From positions 620,001-684,000 of the forward strand of contig NZ_JAQSVC010000002.1 of NCBI RefSeq assembly GCF_029603165.1: a stretch of 64,000 bases of DNA, read 5' to 3'. Within the stretch, counting starts at the first letter, position 1; every line of letters begins with the position of its first letter. Shown here in pieces: positions 34,980 through 45,047 of the stretch. The notes below the pieces were generated by a model. That model saw only the letters and a list, made by a program, of their open reading frames with translations. It was not told where the DNA came from and did no database searches. The position numbers were made by a program, and so were the translations under genes. Source of the DNA: Galbibacter pacificus (GTDB lineage Bacteria; Bacteroidota; Bacteroidia; Flavobacteriales; Flavobacteriaceae).

Positions 34980-35780
34980 TTATCCGTTGTTTATAAATCC
35001 GGGATAGAGGGTCATACCCCCATCCACAAATATAGTTGTTCCGTTTACGTATTCCGATTTATCTGACGCGAGCCAAACCACGACCTCGGCTACATCTTCG
35101 GGCTCCCCTAGCCTATTATAAGGAATTAATTTCAATAAATGCTCTTTTTTCTCCTTGTCTTTCCAAACATCTTCGTTTATCGGGGTTTTTATAGCCCCGG
35201 GAGCCACACTATTGACACGGATGAGCTTGTTGGCCGTTTCTTGAGACAAGGAGCGCATCAATTCTGTAAGTCCGCCTTTGGATGCCGAATAGTTTATATG
35301 CCCAGCCCACGGTATTTCCTGATGCACCGAACTCATAAAAATAATTTTTCCGGCAGATTTGCTTATGCCTTTTACCACACCCCTTTTTAAAAAATATTGT
35401 ACCGCCTGCCTGGAACACAAAAAAGCACCGGTTAAATTGGTCCTAATAACCGTTTCCCAATCTTTTAATGTCATTTTTTCAATGGGGGCATCACGCTGTA
35501 TCCCGGCATTGCTTACCAAAATATCCAAGTTTCCATAGGTTTCGTATACTTTATTGAACATTTTCAGTACGTCTTCTTCATTTCCAACATCGCCTTGAAC
35601 TGGAAAGGCTTCCCCGCCTATTTCAGTAATTTTTTTTACAACATCATTGGCACCTTCTTCATCAGAATAATAATTCACGCCTACCTTTGCCCCTTCCTTG
35701 GCCAAATAATAAGCAACTGTTTTACCAATTCCCGAGCTGGCACCTGTTACCAAAGCCACTTGATCCTTTACTAATTTCAT
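34980..35780 (-). CDS. SDR-family oxidoreductase (glucose 1-dehydrogenase-like)
   Basis: 266 residues, classical short-chain dehydrogenase. TGASSGIGKTVAYYLAKEGA cofactor loop near 13-32, NAGIQRDAPIEK near 91, and the catalytic Ser in FMSSVHQEIPWAG with Tyr-Lys in NYSASKGG near 164-171. EDVAEVVVWLASDKSEYVNG is a common C-terminal motif. The closest family is glucose 1-dehydrogenase. It lies 11 bp from the VWA gene and 22 bp from the SPFH gene in a minus-strand run. Confidence 0.87.
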   Translation of the reverse strand: MKLVKDQVALVTGASSGIGKTVAYYLAKEGAKVGVNYYSDEEGANDVVKKITEIGGEAFPVQGDVGNEEDVLKMFNKVYETYGNLDILVSNAGIQRDAPIEKMTLKDWETVIRTNLTGAFLCSRQAVQYFLKRGVVKGISKSAGKIIFMSSVHQEIPWAGHINYSASKGGLTELMRSLSQETANKLIRVNSVAPGAIKTPINEDVWKDKEKKEHLLKLIPYNRLGEPEDVAEVVVWLASDKSEYVNGTTIFVDGGMTLYPGFINNG

Positions 35781-35791
35781 TGAATTTTATT

Positions 35792-37828
35792 TTAAATAAG
35801 TCCGCTGTATTTTCTTAAAAACCATTCAGAAGAAAAGGCAAGTATTATTATTGCCAACAGCCATTTCCAGTCTATTAAAGGTACAACATTTTCCATACTT
35901 TTTTGAACGGCCTGATAATTGCCCTTATCAAGCAATTCGTTTTTAAGTTTTTGAAAATCATTTAAATAAAATATTTTTCCGTTCGTATTATTGGCCAATG
36001 TATTTAACCTCTCGATATCCGGGTTTACAAACTGTTGTTCTACGTTAAAGTCCAAAATGGTAAAACTTCCCGATTTAGAAATGTTTGCCGATGGCACACG
36101 GACCGTAAAATTGTATGTGCCCGGCTGTAGCGTATTTAGGTTTGCTTGGTAGCTGTTGTTTCCATACAGCATGGAAAAGGTAGGTTTTTGATTAGTTTCC
36201 CGGTTTTCGGTAATAATTTCAATAGAAACGTCCGGGTCGAAAACATAATTTTCGTCAAAATAGGAAGCCGACAACAATACTTGGGAGTTTCCATAATAAA
36301 AAGATTCGGCCGCTACAGTTAAACGCTCCCTTTGTTTTTTAGAAGATAAAAACTGAATTAATTTCCCGAAATAGGCATCAAAAGCTTCTGTGTTTTGATT
36401 TGAAACATAGTTTGCCGCCCGCCATTTCCATATGCCCTCGCCCAAAAACAATGCCTTTTTTTGGTCTTGGTTTTCCATAACGGTCAACAATGGATAACTG
36501 GTAGGAACATTGCTTATTTTTTTGAACAACAATGTTTGGCCCGGGCTCATAAAGCTAATTTCGTCCAATGTGCTTTTTAATGGCGGAAAATCATCAAAAC
36601 CAATGTCTTCTGTTTGAAATGTGTGAAAATTTTGATTATAAGCCGGTATTATTTCTTCGTCGCCCCTACCTTGAGCATTGTTAAACCCCAATTGTTGTCC
36701 ATTTAAGAAATTCCAGTCGGTATCCATCCCGGTTATAATCCAGAAATTTGCCTTTCTATTGTTTAATTCCTGAAAAACAGGTTTGAACAATATGTTGGGT
36801 TGATATAAAACATACAGTTGGTAACTATTGTCCTGCGTGGCCTTAAAATTTCTAACATCTATAATATCTGCTTTTCGAAATTCGTTGCTTTCAATAGTCT
36901 TTTTTAACGCCCCAATATCGGGATGCAGCACATCGGTTACAATGGCAACGTTATTTTTTTTATCAATTACCTCCATGGCAAACAACTTTTGATTGTTTAC
37001 CTTATTTTTTTCGTTGGTCAATGGTACAATAACTGCCTGCATGGTTTGTATCCCTATTGAATTGGCCAACAATTGGGTATTAATAACTTGTGAAGTATTG
37101 TTTTTATCAAAAGAAAGTTTTTTTGAAAACAATACCTGCTTTCCTTTAATTATTTTAAAAGTTGATACGATACTGTCTTTTCCTTCGTAATCAAGAAAGA
37201 TTTCAACAGGAAATTTGTTCTTAAAATAAGCATATTTGTTAACGTTTAATTGCGCAATTTTTAAATCGCTATATGTGGTAGAATCTCCCACGACAATGGG
37301 ATAAACAGGCGTTTTATAGTTATTGCCCAAATATTGATAATCGGCACCATAAGTCTGGTTTCCGTCTGAAAACAGCAATACTGCACCTTGGCGTTTTCTG
37401 TTTATGGAAGACAAGGTATTTAATGCCTTGGTAATATTGGTTTGTTTGCCGTTGAACGAAAGTTTATTTAGTGGCTCAATACCTGCATCAAAGACATAAG
37501 AACTTATTGAAAATTTATCGTTTAATTCTTTATCGTTTGCAATTTTTTCCCAAGTATTTTTTGCAACACTATCAAACCCTAATTCATGGATGGAAGCAGA
37601 ATTATCCATTAATATGGACAAATTGGGTTTTTCGGTATAAAAGGTTTCTTTTTTGTATTTCGGACTGATTATTAAAAAGAGGATACAGAAAATCCCGAAG
37701 AACCTTAAAATTGCCAACCAAAGATATACACCTCCTTTTCTTGCTTCCTTTCCGTATTGAAAAAGAACCAGCAAAAAGGCTACAAGTACCGCAATTAAAA
37801 TGAAAATAACTTGGTTAGCTCCCACCAT
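35792..37828 (-). CDS. VWA-domain membrane protein
   Basis: 678 residues. Two N-terminal membrane helices (VIFILIAVLVAFLLVLFQYG and WLAILRFFGIFCILFLII) are followed by a von Willebrand A domain. Its MIDAS-type motif is LMDNSASIHE near 73-82 and LLFSDGNQTYG near 152. A long periplasmic beta-rich region follows, and a final membrane helix (WLLAIIILAFSSEWFLRKY) closes the protein. The topology resembles BatA-like or glutamine-amidotransferase-like VWA proteins of Bacteroidetes. Function is unknown. Confidence 0.8.
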   Translation of the reverse strand: MVGANQVIFILIAVLVAFLLVLFQYGKEARKGGVYLWLAILRFFGIFCILFLIISPKYKKETFYTEKPNLSILMDNSASIHELGFDSVAKNTWEKIANDKELNDKFSISSYVFDAGIEPLNKLSFNGKQTNITKALNTLSSINRKRQGAVLLFSDGNQTYGADYQYLGNNYKTPVYPIVVGDSTTYSDLKIAQLNVNKYAYFKNKFPVEIFLDYEGKDSIVSTFKIIKGKQVLFSKKLSFDKNNTSQVINTQLLANSIGIQTMQAVIVPLTNEKNKVNNQKLFAMEVIDKKNNVAIVTDVLHPDIGALKKTIESNEFRKADIIDVRNFKATQDNSYQLYVLYQPNILFKPVFQELNNRKANFWIITGMDTDWNFLNGQQLGFNNAQGRGDEEIIPAYNQNFHTFQTEDIGFDDFPPLKSTLDEISFMSPGQTLLFKKISNVPTSYPLLTVMENQDQKKALFLGEGIWKWRAANYVSNQNTEAFDAYFGKLIQFLSSKKQRERLTVAAESFYYGNSQVLLSASYFDENYVFDPDVSIEIITENRETNQKPTFSMLYGNNSYQANLNTLQPGTYNFTVRVPSANISKSGSFTILDFNVEQQFVNPDIERLNTLANNTNGKIFYLNDFQKLKNELLDKGNYQAVQKSMENVVPLIDWKWLLAIIILAFSSEWFLRKYSGLI

Positions 37829-37917
37829 GCATATGCTTTATAATGCTGAAAGTTTATAAAGTTATTTAATAAACAACCTTACAAACTTTCATGGCTATAT
37901 TAAATTTATTTATCTAT

Positions 37918-38016
37918 CTCGATAATCGAGGTTTGAATGCTCGGAAGCTTGCCTCGAAATCAAAATATTTTTCCTCCTAAAATGCCTCATGAGCCTACCA
38001 CGAGGTAGTTTACTAA
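37918..38016. repeat. Palindromic intergenic repeat, copy 2
   Basis: CTCGATAATCGAG (37918-37930), then GAATGCTCGGAAGCTTGCCT, CGAAAT, ATATTTTT, AATGCCTCATGAGCCTACCA and CGAGG, ending TAGTTTACTA. It overlaps the fabG stop codon at 38013. It is homologous in block order to 31632-31720. Confidence 0.65.
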
Positions 38017-38759
38017 GTAAGCATTCCTCCGTCTACCTGAAGCACCTGCCCGGTGATGTAGGCAGACATATCCGAACCTAAAAATACACAAGCATTGGCA
38101 ATGTCTTCAGGGTTTCCACCTCTTTTTAAAGGTATGGCATCTCTCCACCCCTGCACTACTTTTTCATCCAACGCACCTGTCATCTCGGTTTCAATAAATC
38201 CCGGTGCCACCACATTGCTTCTTATGTTCCTGGAGCCCAATTCTAAAGCCACAGATTTAGAAAAGCCTATAATTCCGGCCTTGGAAGCTGCATAGTTTGT
38301 CTGTCCGGCATTTCCTTTCACTCCTACTACAGAGCTCATATTGATAATCGACCCCTTACGTTGCTTCAACATAGTGCGTTGTACAGCTTTGGTCATGTTA
38401 AAAACCGATTTTAGGTTTACTTCTATTACTTTGTCAAAATCTTCTTCGGATATACGCATCAAGAGGTTGTCTTTTGTAATCCCGGCATTATTTACCAAAA
38501 TATCGATAGCTCCAAATTCTTTTGTCACTTCATCTGCCAATTCCTGGGCGGCCGAGAAACTTGCAGCATCACTTTTGTATGCTTTTGCTTTTACTCCAAA
38601 TGCAACAAGCTCTTTTTCCAATTCTTTAGCAGGCCATTCAGACGAGCTGTACGTAAAGGCCACATTGGCTCCTTGTTTTGCAAATTCCTGAGCAATGCCC
38701 TTACCAATACCGCGACTGGCTCCTGTAACAATAGCTGTTTTCCCTTCTAAAAGTTTCAT
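38013..38759 (-). CDS. fabG: 3-Oxoacyl-[ACP] reductase FabG
   Basis: 248 residues from ATG 38759 (MKLLEGKTAIVTGASRGIG); the longer frame to 38843 adds a Cys/Asn-rich leader. NADP loop TGASRGIGKGIAQEFAKQGA near 12-31, NNAGITKDNLLMRIS near 90, catalytic Ser (NMSSVVG) and Tyr-Lys (TNYAASKAG). The C-terminal YITGQVLQVDGGM is diagnostic of FabG. It reduces 3-oxoacyl-ACP in fatty-acid synthesis. Copy 2 of the palindromic repeat covers its stop codon. Confidence 0.92.
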   Translation of the reverse strand: MKLLEGKTAIVTGASRGIGKGIAQEFAKQGANVAFTYSSSEWPAKELEKELVAFGVKAKAYKSDAASFSAAQELADEVTKEFGAIDILVNNAGITKDNLLMRISEEDFDKVIEVNLKSVFNMTKAVQRTMLKQRKGSIINMSSVVGVKGNAGQTNYAASKAGIIGFSKSVALELGSRNIRSNVVAPGFIETEMTGALDEKVVQGWRDAIPLKRGGNPEDIANACVFLGSDMSAYITGQVLQVDGGMLT

Positions 38760-38946
38760 TCGTTGTTTTTTGTTCGTTCTTAATATGCCTGTTTGGATGT
38801 TTTGGCAACATAATTTCCAAAAGGCATTTATTGTGTTTATCACTGTGTTGTAAAACCTATTTGTATTTTTTACAACTACTCTTTCTGGTTTAAAATGACT
38901 TTTTCATTCTATCATCAAATATAGCAAATACCAAGTTTAACTAACA

Positions 38947-38975
38947 AAAAACCCTGCATTTTTAGCAGGGTTTTT
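38947..38975. terminator. Terminator after the M16 peptidase gene
   Basis: AAAAACCCTGC (38947-38957), 7-nt loop, GCAGGGTTTTT (38965-38975). It is near-symmetric with U-tracts on both strands and lies just past the peptidase stop codon (39004) on the minus strand. Confidence 0.8.
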
Positions 38976-39003
38976 ACATTGAACTTATTTTGCATTAAAA
39001 AGG

Positions 39004-41964
39004 TTATGATTTAATGGGCTTAGGTTTCTCATAATTAAACAGATAGTCCACATCTACTTCTTCTACTTCGCCTAGTTTCTTCAAGGCTTCCATATCTACA
39101 TCGTTTTTGTTTCCTATTACCATTACATCGTATGTTTCTCCTTTTATGTTCTCGTTAAAGAAATTTTTAAGGTCGTTAAAATCCATTTGTTGAATTTCGT
39201 TGTACATTTCTTTTCTGTTATCTTCGGTTATGCCGCGCTTTTTTAAACGCTCGTATTCCCAAAAAATATCCTGACGGTTAATGCGCTCGGCTGCAAGCTG
39301 TTTTAATGTTGATTCTTTTGCGGCCTGAAACTGTTTTTCTGCTTCCGGCATGTTTGTCATAAGCTCCATCATGGCATCAACTGCTTCGGGCATTTTATTG
39401 GCCTGTGTACCAATATATGCATAGGTGTAATTTGGCTTACCTTTTTCTGATGCATTCCTATATGAAGAGAACGCCGAATATGCAAGGGATTTGGATTCTC
39501 TTATCTCCTGAAAAACAATAGATGACAATCCACTTCCAAAATAAGTGTTGAACAATGCAGATGCCGCCATTTTTTTAGGGTCAAAGGTTTCTCCCTTTGC
39601 CAAAAACAGCATTTCGCTCTGTACCATGTCGTAATTAACAAAATACACATGCCCGCCGGTTTCCTTTTCCATATAATCCTTGGCCTTTGGATATTCTTCC
39701 AGGCTTTCCGGGATTTGGTGTTTTTCATCAAGAGAAGTTATAGCCCCTTGTAAGTTGTTGCCAAAATAAAAAATACGCTGTTTGTAGTTTTTAAGGTCTT
39801 TGAAAATAGTTACCAGTTCTTCCGGAGAAATTGACTTTAACTCATCAATAGTATAAATATCCCTTAATCTGGAATTTTCGCCATACATACCGTAATTCAT
39901 CAAACCGTTCCATAAAATATTTCCTTTGTTGGCCTTTCCGTCTTCCCTTCGTTTTCCAATATTCTGCACGTATTTATCGTATGTTTCTTGATTGGCAACG
40001 GCATTGGTCCATAAATGCTCGAAAAGTTCCAGTCCTTTGTCCATATTCTCGCTCAAACCGCTTACAGATACATAACAATAATCATCGGCAGTACTTACGC
40101 CATAATTAATCCCCAATTTGTAAAACTCTTTTTTAAGTTCTTCAGGCGAATATTTATCGGTTCCCAGATATTCCACATAACCAATTGCCTGCTGAAGCTT
40201 TTTATTGCTGTCTTTCCCCATGTCAAAAATAACATCGAGCTCGGCCAGATCGTTTACGTCGTTTTCTATATAAGAAACCTTGAGTCCGTTTTTAGTTGAA
40301 GTTTCCTTGATAGCGGTGCTATAATCTATTTCCTGAGGTTTAATTGGCGAAACTTCTATTTCGTTAAAAGCCTTTAAAAAAGCCGATTGCTTATCCCTAT
40401 TAAGCTCAATAGGCGTAATTCGTGGGTTTTCAACCTTTACAAGGTTTCTACTTTCGCCTTGCCTTTTGTAAACCACCGCATAATCGTCTACATAAAATTT
40501 ATTGGCAAAATCCACAAGCTCCTGTTTCGTTATTTTTTTAAGCTCATCCAGTTTTTTAACTTCAGCTTCCCAATCTTGAAAATGCACAAAGGCATCTACA
40601 TATGCATAGGCAACATAAGTTGCATTTTCGTACTGACGGATTTCTGATAATTTCAAGTCGTTAACCACCGCTTGAATCATCCATTCGTCAAAATTTCCTT
40701 TTTTAACTTCTTCAATCTGACCCAATAAAAGTGCTTTTATATCTTCTAAGGATTGATTTGACTTAGGATATCCATAAAAAGTATGTACTCCATAATCATT
40801 ATTAAATACAGGATAACAACCTGCTCTTTGTACTTTTTGTTTTTGATTAAGGTTCAAGTCTATTAACCCTGCTTCGCTATTGTTCAAGATCATATCGATT
40901 AAGGTGATGTATTTTTCCTCGTCGGACCCTATTCCAGCAGTTCTAAAGCCTATGCTAACCCGGGCGGCCTCTGGGCCAAATACCTCTTTTTCAATGGGAG
41001 CAGTAATTGGCTGTTCTTTTGGTCGTTCCGGATAAGTAACTTCCTTGGCCTTGAACGACCCGAAAGCATCGTTTACTTTTTTTATGGTTTCATCAAATTC
41101 CAAATCTCCTACCAAAATCACGGCCATGTTGTTTGGCACATAATATTTATTAAAATAGTTGTTGATGGCCACCATTGAAGGATTCTTTAAATGTTCGGAG
41201 ATTCCAATAGTTGGTTGCTGACCATAAGGATGCTCTGGAAAAAGTGTTTTCAGCATTTCGTAGTACTCTTTTCTACCATCGCTATCTTGAGATCTGTTAA
41301 ATTCTTCGTAAACGGCCTCAAGCTCGGTATGAAACAAGCGCAATACCAACTGACTAAAGCGCTCACTTTCCAGTTTTAGCCATTTGTCAAATTCGTTGGA
41401 TGGAATTTTATTGGTATAAACCGTTTCTTCATGGGAAGTCCATGCATTTGTTCCTTCTGCTCCCAAGGAGCTCACCATTTTATCATATTCATTGGCAATG
41501 GATATCTTGGAGGCCAACTGTGAAACACTGTCGATTTGCCTATAAATGGCAACTTTTTTAAGGGTGTCCGTCTCTTTTTTATGTGCTTCGTATAGATTGG
41601 ATATCTCCTGAAGCAATACTTTTTCGCTTTCCCAGTCTTGGGTTCCAATCTCATCGGTTCCCTTAAAAACCATATGTTCAAGGTAATGGGCAAGACCTGT
41701 ATTATCTCCGGGATCGTATACCGATCCGGCCCGTACCGGAATAAAAGTCTGGATTTTAGGTTCATCCGTATTTCTGCTTAGATACACTTTTAGTCCGTTA
41801 TCCAAAGTATATAAACGCAGTCCGGTTGGGTCGTTTGTAACGATTTCGTAGTTAAACCCATTGGGGTCTGTATGTTTTTCGGTAATAACTTGGTTCTTCT
41901 TGGACTCCTTACAGCCAACTGCAACAACCAAAAGCAATAATAAAATAGGTTTGAAAAACTTCAT
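39004..41964 (-). CDS. M16 family zinc peptidase lipoprotein
   Basis: About 986 residues; starts at 41970 and 41964 are both ATG. A lipoprotein signal (LLLLLVVAVGC) is followed by an M16 domain pair. The inverted zinc motif is HYLEHMVFKG near 92-101 (HxxEH), with the third ligand Glu in ELEAVYEEFNR near 217-227. The second half is a degenerate partner domain (from about 540, VDVIFDMGKDSN). The double-length layout matches outer-membrane or periplasmic peptidases of Bacteroidetes. It probably degrades peptides in the periplasm. Confidence 0.88.
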   Translation of the reverse strand: MKFFKPILLLLLVVAVGCKESKKNQVITEKHTDPNGFNYEIVTNDPTGLRLYTLDNGLKVYLSRNTDEPKIQTFIPVRAGSVYDPGDNTGLAHYLEHMVFKGTDEIGTQDWESEKVLLQEISNLYEAHKKETDTLKKVAIYRQIDSVSQLASKISIANEYDKMVSSLGAEGTNAWTSHEETVYTNKIPSNEFDKWLKLESERFSQLVLRLFHTELEAVYEEFNRSQDSDGRKEYYEMLKTLFPEHPYGQQPTIGISEHLKNPSMVAINNYFNKYYVPNNMAVILVGDLEFDETIKKVNDAFGSFKAKEVTYPERPKEQPITAPIEKEVFGPEAARVSIGFRTAGIGSDEEKYITLIDMILNNSEAGLIDLNLNQKQKVQRAGCYPVFNNDYGVHTFYGYPKSNQSLEDIKALLLGQIEEVKKGNFDEWMIQAVVNDLKLSEIRQYENATYVAYAYVDAFVHFQDWEAEVKKLDELKKITKQELVDFANKFYVDDYAVVYKRQGESRNLVKVENPRITPIELNRDKQSAFLKAFNEIEVSPIKPQEIDYSTAIKETSTKNGLKVSYIENDVNDLAELDVIFDMGKDSNKKLQQAIGYVEYLGTDKYSPEELKKEFYKLGINYGVSTADDYCYVSVSGLSENMDKGLELFEHLWTNAVANQETYDKYVQNIGKRREDGKANKGNILWNGLMNYGMYGENSRLRDIYTIDELKSISPEELVTIFKDLKNYKQRIFYFGNNLQGAITSLDEKHQIPESLEEYPKAKDYMEKETGGHVYFVNYDMVQSEMLFLAKGETFDPKKMAASALFNTYFGSGLSSIVFQEIRESKSLAYSAFSSYRNASEKGKPNYTYAYIGTQANKMPEAVDAMMELMTNMPEAEKQFQAAKESTLKQLAAERINRQDIFWEYERLKKRGITEDNRKEMYNEIQQMDFNDLKNFFNENIKGETYDVMVIGNKNDVDMEALKKLGEVEEVDVDYLFNYEKPKPIKS

Positions 41965-41989
41965 TATCATAATAATTAAGTTATTAGTT

Positions 41990-42028
41990 AAAATAAAAAA
42001 TCCATTCCCTGAAAATCAAGGAATGGAT
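41990..42028 (-). terminator. Terminator of sucD
   Basis: ATCCATTCC (42000-42008) pairs with GGAATGGAT (42020-42028). On the minus strand the stem is followed by TTTTTTATTT, and it lies just after the sucD stop at 42061. Confidence 0.75.
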
Positions 42029-42060
42029 AAATATATAGATAATATTTTATATATTATGTG

Positions 42061-42933
42061 TTATTTTATAACTTCGGCAACTTTTTTTCCAATTTCTGCC
42101 GGAGAATCTACTACATGAATGCCACATTCGTTCATGATACGTTTTTTAGCTTCCGCGGTATCATCGGCACCGCCAACAATAGCACCGGCATGTCCCATTG
42201 TTCTTCCTTTTGGTGCGGTTTCACCTGCAATAAATCCAATTACAGGTTTTTTATTGCCATTTTCTTTTACCCAACGGGCGGCATCTGCTTCCAATTGCCC
42301 GCCTATTTCCCCGATCATCACGATACATTCCGTTTCAGGGTCGTTCATTAAAAGCTCAACGGCTTCTTTGGTTGTAGTTCCTATAATTGGGTCTCCGCCA
42401 ATACCTATTGCGGTGGTAATACCTAATCCTTGTTTTACAACCTGATCGGCCGCTTCGTAGGTAAGTGTTCCCGATTTGGAAACAATCCCCACTTTTCCTT
42501 GTTTAAAAACAAAACCGGGCATAATTCCTACTTTTGCTTCACCCGGAGTAATAACTCCCGGACAATTGGGACCTATTAACCTACAGTCCTTATCTTTAAT
42601 GTAATCTGATGCCTTGATCATATCGGCAACGGGAATTCCTTCAGTAATAGTAATAATAACCTTGATCCCTGCATCGGCCGCTTCCATAATGGCATCGGCG
42701 GCAAATGCCGGTGGCACAAAAATAATAGATACGTCTGCACCTACTTTGTCTACGGCTTCTTTTACAGTGTTGAATACTGGCTTGTTTAAATGTTCCTGCC
42801 CTCCTTTTCCGGGAGTCACGCCTCCAACAACATTGGTGCCGTATTCAATCATTTGTTCTGCGTGAAATGTTCCTTCACTGCCTGTAAATCCTTGTACTAT
42901 TATCTTTGAATTTTTATTTACTAATACACTCAT
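42061..42933 (-). CDS. sucD: Succinate--CoA ligase subunit alpha
   Basis: 290 residues. CoA-binding Rossmann domain ([20 protein letters not shown] near 13-32; GGVTPGKGG) and the phosphohistidine loop [12 protein letters not shown] near 244-255. [19 protein letters not shown] is the ligase motif. With SucC (not in this window) it makes succinate and GTP/ATP in the TCA cycle. It is the last gene of the long minus-strand lpx run and ends in an intrinsic terminator. Confidence 0.95.
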   Translation of the reverse strand: MSVLVNKNSKIIVQGFTGSEGTFHAEQMIEYGTNVVGGVTPGKGGQEHLNKPVFNTVKEAVDKVGADVSIIFVPPAFAADAIMEAADAGIKVIITITEGIPVADMIKASDYIKDKDCRLIGPNCPGVITPGEAKVGIMPGFVFKQGKVGIVSKSGTLTYEAADQVVKQGLGITTAIGIGGDPIIGTTTKEAVELLMNDPETECIVMIGEIGGQLEADAARWVKENGNKKPVIGFIAGETAPKGRTMGHAGAIVGGADDTAEAKKRIMNECGIHVVDSPAEIGKKVAEVIK

Positions 42934-43032
42934 TAGGGTTGAATTTTATTTAAGCTATGCAAAAATAGCCTTTTGAATATGATTTGAGAAATCTATTAAA
43001 TAATTTATTTGTTATATTTTTTTAAAATCCTT

Positions 43033-43446
43033 TTACTGCTTTACCGGAAGGAAAGAATTAAGGTTTACCGGATTATCATCGGCTAGCTGGCTAATTTCGT
43101 AACCTCGGTATAATTTATCGTCTTTACACTCCCAAATAGTGATAAAATGTGCCAAAGGTTGTTCTTCATCGGGGGTTTCAATGGCTTTTACATGGTAGGT
43201 ATAGCGCACGGTAACACTATTTCCATCTCTTAATAAATGACTTATTTCGGTCCTGATGGAATGATAGGCTTCTGCCATATTCATGGCCAGTGAAATCAAC
43301 TCTTCTTTGTTAAGCTTGGTAAACCCTTTGCTACTGTTCCAAAAAAGTTGACAGTCATCGTGCAGATACTCTTTTAAGATTTTATTGTTTTTAATGGGCT
43401 CTGATTGGTAAAAATCCTGAACGATCTTTTTAATCGATTGTGCCAT
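43033..43446 (-). CDS. SnoaL-like/NTF2-fold protein
   Basis: 137 residues. Compact alpha+beta protein with helix-strand pattern of the NTF2 fold (KKIVQDFYQSEPIKNN, LHDDCQLFWNSSKGFTKLN, VTVRYTYHVKAIET, LAHFITIWECKDDKLYRGYE). No catalytic residues can be singled out. It is placed between sucD and the second lpxD-like gene, one base after the latter's stop, so it is probably co-transcribed. Role unknown. Confidence 0.75.
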   Translation of the reverse strand: MAQSIKKIVQDFYQSEPIKNNKILKEYLHDDCQLFWNSSKGFTKLNKEELISLAMNMAEAYHSIRTEISHLLRDGNSVTVRYTYHVKAIETPDEEQPLAHFITIWECKDDKLYRGYEISQLADDNPVNLNSFLPVKQ

Positions 43447-43447
43447 A

Positions 43448-44377
43448 TTATCCTAATTTTTCAATTATTGATGGTATTTGACGGATGGATGCAAGTTCTT
43501 TATATTTCCTTCTGGCTTCTTCGGCCGGGTAACCAAAATATGTTTTATGAGGGGCCAGGGACTTGCTTACCCCAGATTGCGCCAACAATACAGCTTTTGT
43601 ACCGATTGTAATTGCACTTGCTATTCCTACTTGCCCCCAAATTGTTACTTCGTCTTCAATAATTACACAACCTGCAATTCCTACCTGAGAGGCAATTAAG
43701 CATTTTTTACCAATAACCGTATCATGGCCCACATGTACCTGATTGTCTATTTTACTGCCTTCCTTAATCAAGGTATCGCCCGTAACACCCTTGTCTATGG
43801 TGCACAGAGCGCCAAGGTCTACATTGTTCTCTACAACCACTCTTCCTCCCGAAAGTAATTTATCGAACCCTTCCGGTCTGTTTTTATAGTAAAAGGCATC
43901 GGCACCAAGTACCGTACCGGCATGGATTGTAACATTGTCTCTAATTATACAATTATCGTAAATACTTACATTGGGGTGGATTAAACAGTTTTTTCCAACA
44001 ACAACATTGTTTCCAATAAAAGTTCCGGGCTGCACAATAGTGCCCTCCCCTATTTTTGCCGATGCTGCAATAGAGGAAGTTGCTTTTTGAAAAGGCCTGA
44101 AAAAATCGGTAAGGGTATTAAAATCCCTAAAAGGATCGGTTGAAATCAACAACGCCTTGCCCGCAGGGCAATCTACTTCTTTGTTGATAAGCACAACTGT
44201 TGCCGCCGACTGAAGGGCCTTATCATAATATTTTGGATGGTCCACAAAAACAATATCCCCGGGTTCTACCACATGTATTTCGTTCATTCCCATAACAGGA
44301 AAATCGTCGTTCCCCACATAATTGCAATTTAAAATTGTGGCAATCTGTTTTAGGGTATGTTTTTGAGGAAACTTCAT
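43448..44377 (-). CDS. Second LpxD-like UDP-acylglucosamine N-acyltransferase
   Basis: 309 residues. A short N-terminal LpxD-type domain (ATILNCNYVGNDDFPVMGMN) is followed by a left-handed parallel beta-helix of hexapeptide repeats (GEGTIVQPGTFIGNNVVVG and onward). The catalytic-type His lies in VHVGHDTVIG near 218. It is paralogous to the full LpxD at 47380 but about 30 residues shorter. It may add a different acyl chain or act on another sugar nucleotide. It lies in the lpx-efp run. Confidence 0.8.
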   Translation of the reverse strand: MKFPQKHTLKQIATILNCNYVGNDDFPVMGMNEIHVVEPGDIVFVDHPKYYDKALQSAATVVLINKEVDCPAGKALLISTDPFRDFNTLTDFFRPFQKATSSIAASAKIGEGTIVQPGTFIGNNVVVGKNCLIHPNVSIYDNCIIRDNVTIHAGTVLGADAFYYKNRPEGFDKLLSGGRVVVENNVDLGALCTIDKGVTGDTLIKEGSKIDNQVHVGHDTVIGKKCLIASQVGIAGCVIIEDEVTIWGQVGIASAITIGTKAVLLAQSGVSKSLAPHKTYFGYPAEEARRKYKELASIRQIPSIIEKLG

Positions 44378-44467
44378 ATTATTGCTGATGTTAATTTGTT
44401 AAGCTGTTATATCGTTAAGCTATTTTCATGGTATTTGCACATAGTTGAAAACAGCTTATTGAAAAAG

Positions 44468-45034
44468 CTACTCTTTTGCACGTTCCATGTACGAACTTTT
44501 CTCGGTATCTATTTTTATTCTATCGCCTTCGTTAATAAATAAGGGCACATTGATTATGGCCCCGGTTTCAACGGTAGCAGGTTTTGTGGCATTTGTTGCC
44601 GTATTCCCTTTTACCCCAGGCTCTGTATGTGTAACTTCTAAAATAACATGTGCCGGCATGTCTACAGAAAGCGGCATGCTATCTTCAGTATTAAACAAGA
44701 TGGTTACCACTTCTCCTTCTTTTAACAAATCGGGGGTATCGAGCGCATCTTTTTGAAGTGTGATCTGGTTATAATCGTCTGTGTTCATAAAATGATAGGT
44801 ATCCCCTTCAGCATATAAAAACTGATATGAACGTGTTTCTACACGAACATCCTCTATTTTGTGCCCGGCAGAAAAGGTATTGTCTAAAACCTTGCCAGTA
44901 GTTACACTTTTTAACTTTGTTCTTACAAAAGCTGGGCCTTTTCCCGGTTTTACATGTAAAAACTCTATGATTTTATAAATATCGTGATTGTAACGGATGC
45001 ATAATCCTTTTCTAATATCTGATGTAGATGCCAT
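44468..45034 (-). CDS. efp: Translation elongation factor P
   Basis: 188 residues, three beta-barrel domains. Domain I tip loop HVKPGKGPAFVR (about 28-39) carries the Lys that is post-translationally modified in many bacteria. The C-terminal domain has VTHTEPGVKGNTATNATKPA and TGAIINVPLFINEGDRIKID. EF-P relieves ribosome stalling at poly-Pro. The modifying enzyme is not in this window. The gene's 5' leader contains a heptamer array (45048-45086). Confidence 0.95.
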   Translation of the reverse strand: MASTSDIRKGLCIRYNHDIYKIIEFLHVKPGKGPAFVRTKLKSVTTGKVLDNTFSAGHKIEDVRVETRSYQFLYAEGDTYHFMNTDDYNQITLQKDALDTPDLLKEGEVVTILFNTEDSMPLSVDMPAHVILEVTHTEPGVKGNTATNATKPATVETGAIINVPLFINEGDRIKIDTEKSSYMERAKE

Positions 45035-45047
45035 ATTTTTATTGTTA

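Noticed and set aside
38847-38854. GTTGTAAA as another LytTR site
   Set aside because: No second repeat in phase on either side.
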